A DNA stretch of 11,834 nt from an uncultured Prevotella sp. Its GTDB lineage: Bacteria; Bacteroidota; Bacteroidia; Bacteroidales; Bacteroidaceae. Under the pieces are notes generated by a model. It searched no databases and was not told where the DNA came from. It saw nothing but the letters and a program-made list of their open reading frames with translations. A program made the position numbers and the translations under genes. Positions 7,797 through 11,834 of this stretch are shown one piece after another. Within the stretch, counting starts at the first letter, position 1. The number at the start of each line of letters is the position of its first letter. The stretch covers positions 1-11,834 of the forward strand of contig CAJPPF010000060.1 in assembly GCA_905372445.1 (NCBI GenBank), in the 5' to 3' direction.

Positions 7797-7996
7797 CTCA
7801 TCACGTTCCACATTGAGATGCCAATCTTGTAAATATTATTCACATTGGACATATAAAAAACAAAAGTCACATAGAACATACGGAAAAAATGTATGTAATT
7901 TAGTCAAAAGCCATGCCATACATAAACGAACAAGCATTATCAACATCTGCCATATCAACAAAATAATATTGTTTAGATATTCTATTTATAGTTTTG

Positions 7997-8028
7997 CTTG
8001 GAAGTTTCCCTTTTTTTTTGTAATTTTG
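7997..8028 (+). promoter_or_regulatory. Bacteroidota-type promoter for the phoH-purC-menG-aroE run
   Basis: TAATTTTG at 8021-8028 is an exact TAnnTTTG match. CTTG at 7997-8000 stands 20 nt upstream. The spacer contains a run of nine T (8011-8019), which may bend the DNA and is length-variable by nature. Predicted transcription start is near 8035, about 17 nt before the TTG start of phoH. It is the only good promoter match seen upstream of the five plus-strand genes. Confidence 0.7.
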
Positions 8029-8051
8029 CCACGGAGTAATTAATATAAGAA

Positions 8052-9044
8052 TTGATAGCAAAACATATAATACTAAATGACATTGACCCGTTGATATTCT
8101 ATGGGGTCAATAATAGTCACCTGCAGATGATGAGGTCACTGTTTCCTAAGCTCAGGATAGTGGCACGCGACAATGTCGTTCGTATTCAGGGAGGCGAAGA
8201 AGAAATGATAAAGGCAGAGAGGGATATAGAGAGTGTCCGCCGTCATATTCTTCATTACAATGCTATTAACGACGAAGATATACTCGACATAGTGAAAGGC
8301 AATACACCAAAACAGGATGCGTCGAAAGATGTCGTGATATACAACATGTCGGGCAAACCTATCAAAGCACGTTCAGAGAATCAGCAACGGCTCATCGACA
8401 CTTTCAAAGAAAACGACATGGTGTTTGCCGTTGGTCCTGCCGGAAGTGGAAAAACATATCTAAGTATTGCCCTTGCCGTGAAGGCATTGAAGGATAAGAC
8501 AGCTAAGCGAATCATACTCTCACGCCCTGCCGTTGAAGCAGGTGAGAAGCTCGGATTCCTCCCAGGCGATATGCGCGAGAAAATCGATCCCTATCTTCAG
8601 CCATTATACGACGCACTGCAGGATATGCTTCCTGCTGTGAAGCTGCAAGAAATGATGGACAAGGACATCATACAGATTGCCCCACTGGCTTTCATGCGCG
8701 GTAGGACGCTGAATGATGCCATCGTGATTCTTGACGAGGCGCAGAATACGACAACAGCTCAGATCCGTATGTTCCTCACACGAATGGGTTGGAACACAAA
8801 GATGATTATCACCGGAGACCTTACACAGATTGACCTGCCACGGCAAACACTTAGTGGGCTGAAGGATGCCATACGCATCTTGGAAGGAATAGAGGGTATA
8901 GGCGTTGTCAACCTCAATCAGAAGGATATCGTCAGACATAAACTTGTGACACGCATAGTCGAGGCATACGAGCAAAGGGAGAAAGCACTGCATAAGCAAG
9001 ACTCTGAAGATGATGTCAAAACGGAGCAGGTCAGCGTGAAGTAG
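8052..9044 (+). CDS. phoH: PhoH family ATPase
   Basis: This is a cytoplasmic P-loop ATPase of 330 residues, normal for the bacterial PhoH/PhoH-like family, which is related to the motor domain of superfamily 1 helicases and is linked to RNA metabolism or stress; its exact job is unsettled. The N-terminal domain (about 1-100) precedes the ATPase core: Walker A GPAGSGKT (128-135), SRPAVEAGEKLGFLPGD (157-173) as a family hallmark, Walker B VILDEAQN (225-232), and TGDLTQIDLP (254-263). The C-terminal tail (305-330) is charged. The start is TTG at 8052: a stop codon lies at 8046-8048 in frame and no ATG or GTG intervenes, and the N-terminal sequence from TTG is the expected one. The gene leads the plus-strand run, with purC 30 nt downstream. 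Confidence 0.95.
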   Translation: MIAKHIILNDIDPLIFYGVNNSHLQMMRSLFPKLRIVARDNVVRIQGGEEEMIKAERDIESVRRHILHYNAINDEDILDIVKGNTPKQDASKDVVIYNMSGKPIKARSENQQRLIDTFKENDMVFAVGPAGSGKTYLSIALAVKALKDKTAKRIILSRPAVEAGEKLGFLPGDMREKIDPYLQPLYDALQDMLPAVKLQEMMDKDIIQIAPLAFMRGRTLNDAIVILDEAQNTTTAQIRMFLTRMGWNTKMIITGDLTQIDLPRQTLSGLKDAIRILEGIEGIGVVNLNQKDIVRHKLVTRIVEAYEQREKALHKQDSEDDVKTEQVSVK

Positions 9045-9074
9045 AAAAATAAGGAATTTCAACATAAAATTACA

Positions 9075-10031
9075 ATGAAAGCATTAACAAGAACCGATTT
9101 CAACTTCAAAGGACAGAAGAGCGTTTATCACGGAAAAGTGCGCGATGTTTACAACATTGACGACGACCTGTTGGTCATGGTAGCAACCGACCGCATTTCT
9201 GCATTCGATGTAATTCTGCCAAAGGGTATTCCATTTAAAGGTCAGGTACTCAATCAGATTGCCGCAAAATTTCTTGATGCGACTACCGACATCTGTCCAA
9301 ACTGGAAACTGGCAACCCCAGACCCAATGGTAACAGTAGGACTGAAATGCGAGGGATTCCGCGTTGAAATGATAATACGTGGCATACTTACAGGATCTGC
9401 ATGGCGTGACTACAAGAAAGGCTGCCGCGAAATCTGTGGAGTAAAGTTGCCTGACGGAATGCGTGAGAACGAACGGTTCCCTGAACCGATTGTAACACCG
9501 ACAACGAAAGCCGACGAGGGACACGACCTCAACATATCAAAGGAAGAGATCATCGCTCAAGGCATAGTATCAAAGGAGGACTACGAGGTTATGGAGGACT
9601 ATACACGCAAACTCTTCAAGAGAGGGCAGGAGATTGCTGCAAAGCAAGGATTGATTCTTGTTGATACAAAATACGAATTTGGCAAACGCGACGGAAAAGT
9701 ATATCTCATCGACGAGATACATACTCCTGACTCCAGCCGTTACTTCTATGCCGAAGGCTACGAGGAGAAGTTTGAAGCCGGCGAACCACAGAAACAACTC
9801 TCAAAGGAGTTCGTACGCCAGTGGCTCATCGAGCACAACTTCATGAACGAACCCGGACAGACAATGCCGGAAATTACCGACGAATATGCAGAAAGCGTAT
9901 CAGAACGCTACATTGAACTTTATGAGCATATTGTAGGCGAACGTTTTGAGAAAGCAAGCACCGAGGAAGACATTGCATCACGCATCGAGAAAAACGTGAG
10001 CAGTTACATCAATGCAATGCACAAGAGATAG
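9075..10031 (+). CDS. purC: phosphoribosylaminoimidazole-succinocarboxamide (SAICAR) synthase
   Basis: This enzyme joins aspartate to CAIR with ATP, giving SAICAR in de novo purine synthesis. At 318 residues it belongs to the longer SAICAR synthase type (about 300 aa) rather than the short one of about 240. Visible motifs: GKVRDVY (20-26), ATDRISAFDV (37-46), the first family signature FRVEMIIRGILTGSAW (95-110), the second signature LVDTKYEFG (195-203), and DEIHTPDSSRYF (213-224). All core residues seem intact. The start is ATG with no clear Shine-Dalgarno sequence, usual in this phylum. It sits 30 nt after phoH and 31 nt before menG, consistent with one transcript. A second purine gene (purM-like) begins at 11628 in the same run. 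Confidence 0.97.
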   Translation: MKALTRTDFNFKGQKSVYHGKVRDVYNIDDDLLVMVATDRISAFDVILPKGIPFKGQVLNQIAAKFLDATTDICPNWKLATPDPMVTVGLKCEGFRVEMIIRGILTGSAWRDYKKGCREICGVKLPDGMRENERFPEPIVTPTTKADEGHDLNISKEEIIAQGIVSKEDYEVMEDYTRKLFKRGQEIAAKQGLILVDTKYEFGKRDGKVYLIDEIHTPDSSRYFYAEGYEEKFEAGEPQKQLSKEFVRQWLIEHNFMNEPGQTMPEITDEYAESVSERYIELYEHIVGERFEKASTEEDIASRIEKNVSSYINAMHKR

Positions 10032-10062
10032 TAAGCAATAAACATTTTCCCACAAGAAAGGA

Positions 10063-10824
10063 ATGACCTACGAACAGGAAAAAATCAAACCCTACGACGG
10101 ACAAGGAAAGAAGTCTGAACTTGTAGAACAGATGTTCGACAATATCGCTTTCTCGTACGACAAGTTGAACCACCGACTGTCGTGGGACTTCGACAAACGC
10201 TGGCGACGCAAGGCTGTTGAGCAATTGAAGGCTCTGCAGCCAAAGCGCATGCTGGACATCGCAACGGGGACGGGCGACTTTGCCATCCTTGCTGCAGAGA
10301 TGCTACATCCGGAGCAGATCATTGGAGCTGACATCTCCGAGGGTATGATGGAGGTAGGCAGACAGAAGGTTGCAGAAAAGAATCTGTCGGAGGTTATTTC
10401 TTTCATGAAGGAAGACTGTCTCAACCTTTCGTTCGAAGACAACTCTTTCGACGCAGTGACAGCAGCGTTCGGTATACGCAACTTTCAAGACCTCGACAAA
10501 GGGCTGTCAGAAATGTGCCGGGTCCTACGCCCTAGAGGAATGCTGTCAATAGTAGAATTGACTACACCGGTGCATTTTCCAATGAAACAACTGTTCAATG
10601 TCTACAGCAATACAGTTCTCCCCATCTACGGAACACTTATATCAAAAGACAGCAGTGCATACGACTACCTGAACAAGAGCATCGCAGCCTTTCCACAGGG
10701 AGAACGTATGATGGATATACTTAAGAAAGCCGGATTCGACAAAGTATCATTCAAACGCCTAACATTCGGCATCTGCACAATGTACATCGCCGAAAAAGGA
10801 TATGATACAAAGAATAGCGATTAA
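10063..10824 (+). CDS. menG: demethylmenaquinone methyltransferase (MenG/UbiE)
   Basis: This is a class I SAM-dependent methyltransferase of 253 residues in the UbiE/COQ5 family. It methylates demethylmenaquinone to menaquinone, the step after MenA. Motifs: the MFDNIAFSYDKLNHRLS region (24-40, family signature 1), SAM-binding motif I LDIATGTGDFA (64-74), acidic loop GADISEGM (88-95), AAFGIRNF (134-141), and RVLRPRGM (153-160, signature 2 region). The protein is presumably soluble or peripherally membrane-bound. Because MenA is also encoded in this window and the phylum uses menaquinone, menG is a better name than ubiE. The ATG is preceded by AAGAAAGGA, one of the few Shine-Dalgarno-like stretches here. 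aroE follows after 15 nt. Confidence 0.96.
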   Translation: MTYEQEKIKPYDGQGKKSELVEQMFDNIAFSYDKLNHRLSWDFDKRWRRKAVEQLKALQPKRMLDIATGTGDFAILAAEMLHPEQIIGADISEGMMEVGRQKVAEKNLSEVISFMKEDCLNLSFEDNSFDAVTAAFGIRNFQDLDKGLSEMCRVLRPRGMLSIVELTTPVHFPMKQLFNVYSNTVLPIYGTLISKDSSAYDYLNKSIAAFPQGERMMDILKKAGFDKVSFKRLTFGICTMYIAEKGYDTKNSD

Positions 10825-10839
10825 CAAAAGAAGCAAGCA

Positions 10840-11580
10840 ATGGAAAAATACGGACTTATAGGCTATCCATTAGAGCATTCCTTCTCAAAAGATTTCTTCA
10901 ATGAGAAATTCGAGAACGAAGGACTTAATGCAGAATACATCAACTTCGAAATGCCAAACATCGAAGAGTTGAAACATATTCTCGCAAGCAATCCTGAACT
11001 CAAGGGATTGAATGTCACGCTGCCATATAAGGAGGCTGTAATCCCCTACCTCAACTCTATAACAGAACAGGCAGAGGCAATTGGTGCTGTCAATGTAATC
11101 CGAATATCCTACAAGGGACGTACACCCATATTGCGCGGATACAACAGCGACGTTGTAGGATTCTGCTGCAGCATAGAGCCGCTGCTTGAGCCTTGCCATA
11201 AGAAGGCGCTGATTCTTGGCACCGGAGGGGCATCAAAAGCCATCAACTACGGTTTGAAGCAACTCGGACTGGAAACAATGTTTGTCAGTCGTACGAAAAA
11301 AGAGAATGCTTTCACTTATGGCGAAATAACACCAGAGATAATCAAAACATACAATGTCATTGTGAACTGTACGCCAATAGGGATGTACCCTCATACAGAG
11401 GATTGTCCTATACTGCCTTATGCGGCAATGGATAGTCATACCCTACTCTACGATCTTATTTATAATCCCGACGAAACTCTGTTCCTGAAGAAAGGACGTG
11501 CAGCCGGTGCCGTGACAAAGAACGGTCTGGAGATGCTGCTGTTGCAGGCTTTTGTCTCTTGGGAGTTCTGGCATGAATAA
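10840..11580 (+). CDS. aroE: shikimate dehydrogenase
   Basis: This enzyme reduces 3-dehydroshikimate to shikimate with NADPH, on the route to chorismate and so to aromatic amino acids and menaquinone. At 246 residues it is somewhat shorter than the usual 270. The substrate-binding domain shows YPLEHSFSKDFFN (9-21, with S14 and S16), NVTLPYK (58-64, catalytic K64), GAVNVI (82-87, N85) and GYNSDVVGF (100-108, D104). The nucleotide-binding domain has GTGGASKAI (127-135), NCTPIGMYP (176-184) and NGLEMLLLQA (228-237). The common SxSPxxHN segment reads SFSKDFFN, an apparent lineage variation rather than loss of a core residue. It lies 15 nt after menG. Confidence 0.96.
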   Translation: MEKYGLIGYPLEHSFSKDFFNEKFENEGLNAEYINFEMPNIEELKHILASNPELKGLNVTLPYKEAVIPYLNSITEQAEAIGAVNVIRISYKGRTPILRGYNSDVVGFCCSIEPLLEPCHKKALILGTGGASKAINYGLKQLGLETMFVSRTKKENAFTYGEITPEIIKTYNVIVNCTPIGMYPHTEDCPILPYAAMDSHTLLYDLIYNPDETLFLKKGRAAGAVTKNGLEMLLLQAFVSWEFWHE

Positions 11581-11627
11581 AAGCAAGGACATCGCATAAT
11601 GAATAAATTGTAAACTATTAATTAGGA

Positions 11628-11834
11628 ATGGATTCAAACAGATATATGATGCGTGGCGTCAGTGCTGCCAAAGAAGATGTGCATAACGCCATAAAGAACA
11701 TTGACAAAGGTATATTCCCGCAGGCTTTCTGCAAGATTATCCCTGATATTCTTTGCGGTGACCCGGAATACTGTAATATTATGCATGCCGACGGTGCAGG
11801 AACAAAATCATCGCTGGCATATATGTATTGGAAA
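11628..11834 (+). CDS. purM: phosphoribosylformylglycinamidine cyclo-ligase (PurM-like), 5' part
   Basis: Only the first 69 codons are in the window; the frame is open to the edge. The sequence runs MDSNRYMMRGVSAAKEDV..., then IFPQAFCKIIPDIL (30-41) and the conserved nucleotide-loop segment MHADGAGTKSSLAY (52-65), which matches the HxDGxGTK pattern of AIR synthases and relatives. The N-terminus lacks the YxxAGVDID opening of classical PurM, as in the divergent Bacteroidota form. AIR synthase closes FGAM to AIR with ATP in purine synthesis, consistent with purC in the same run. The gap to aroE is 47 nt, with no good promoter match in it. Another PurM-superfamily enzyme is a less likely alternative, since the C-terminal half is missing. 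Confidence 0.85.
   Translation, partial: MDSNRYMMRGVSAAKEDVHNAIKNIDKGIFPQAFCKIIPDILCGDPEYCNIMHADGAGTKSSLAYMYWK

Larger units (their letters stand above)
7170..7996. other. 827 bp without a convincing gene, between divergent promoters
   Basis: ORFs in this stretch are short, overlap each other on both strands and show no recognisable family. The region holds a 17-nt palindrome (7471-7487) with a T-run after it, a tandem array of 22-bp units (7537-7602), a 55-codon ORF with one hydrophobic segment (7629-7796) and several 5-6 bp hairpins. Short CG-rich words such as ACGC, GCG and CCG stand out in AT-rich surroundings at 7440-7610. It could be degenerate gene or repeat remnants, or carry an unrecognised RNA; sequence alone does not decide. 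Confidence 0.6.

Noticed and set aside
7876..7896. ACATAC/GTATGT hairpin with a 9-nt loop
   Set aside because: A 6-bp stem is expected by chance in 900 bp, and no T-run follows.
7813..8043. 76-codon plus-strand ORF before phoH
   Set aside because: It contains the phoH promoter, has low-complexity composition and no recognisable family.
8604..9065. Antisense ORF of 153 codons within phoH, and similar ones in purC, menG and aroE
   Set aside because: Shadows of strongly supported genes, with no family resemblance of their own.
11598..11613. Tiny ORF (ATGAATAAATTGTAA) between aroE and purM
   Set aside because: Four codons with no sign of a leader-peptide mechanism.
1..11834. CRISPR array, defence system, prophage or integrative element
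   Set aside because: No spacer-repeat array, tRNA-flanked repeats, integrase, transposase or phage gene was seen; the named genes are chromosomal housekeeping functions.

Overview
The window looks like chromosomal core DNA from a Bacteroidota genome, most likely Bacteroidales and probably Prevotella-like. Several things point there: a TamB-like protein of the Bacteroidota type, a DUF5715 protein, a Bacteroidota-style PurM N-terminus, little Shine-Dalgarno signal in front of most genes, and three close matches to the Bacteroidota promoter (an nTTG box, exactly 20 nt, then TAnnTTTG). No tRNA, rRNA, CRISPR array, insertion sequence or phage gene is visible.

Layout. A promoter at 22-53 drives tamB (about 79-4461, +), a giant inner-membrane-anchored protein that links the two membranes. 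A convergent pair on the minus strand follows: an HD-domain phosphohydrolase (5388-6008) and, 8 bp downstream of it, menA (4495-5379). Next, also on the minus strand, comes a membrane-anchored DUF5715 protein (6255-7115) with an M15-peptidase-like SxHxxG...D motif. A 936-bp stretch (7116-8051) without a convincing gene separates it from the divergent phoH. It holds two well-matched promoters facing outward, a palindrome, a tandem array of about three 22-bp units and one doubtful 55-codon ORF. The remainder is a tight plus-strand run: phoH (8052-9044), purC (9075-10031), menG/ubiE (10063-10824), aroE (10840-11580) and the first 69 codons of a purM-like gene (11628 to the window edge). Gaps are 15-47 nt, so this is probably one operon from the promoter at 7997-8028.

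How the genes fit together. aroE feeds chorismate, the precursor of menaquinone. MenA (prenylation) and MenG (methylation) carry out the last two membrane steps of menaquinone synthesis, yet they sit in different transcription units about 5 kb apart on opposite strands. purC and purM are both purine-pathway steps. TamB and the DUF5715 protein belong to envelope maintenance.

I did not find an obviously new biological system. The best second-look items are the tamB start (no ATG/GTG/TTG in a sensible place; CTG at 79 fits best), the shared promoter geometry of three genes, the 22-bp repeat array with its hairpins, and the DUF5715 protein whose M15-like site seems to lack the usual glutamate.
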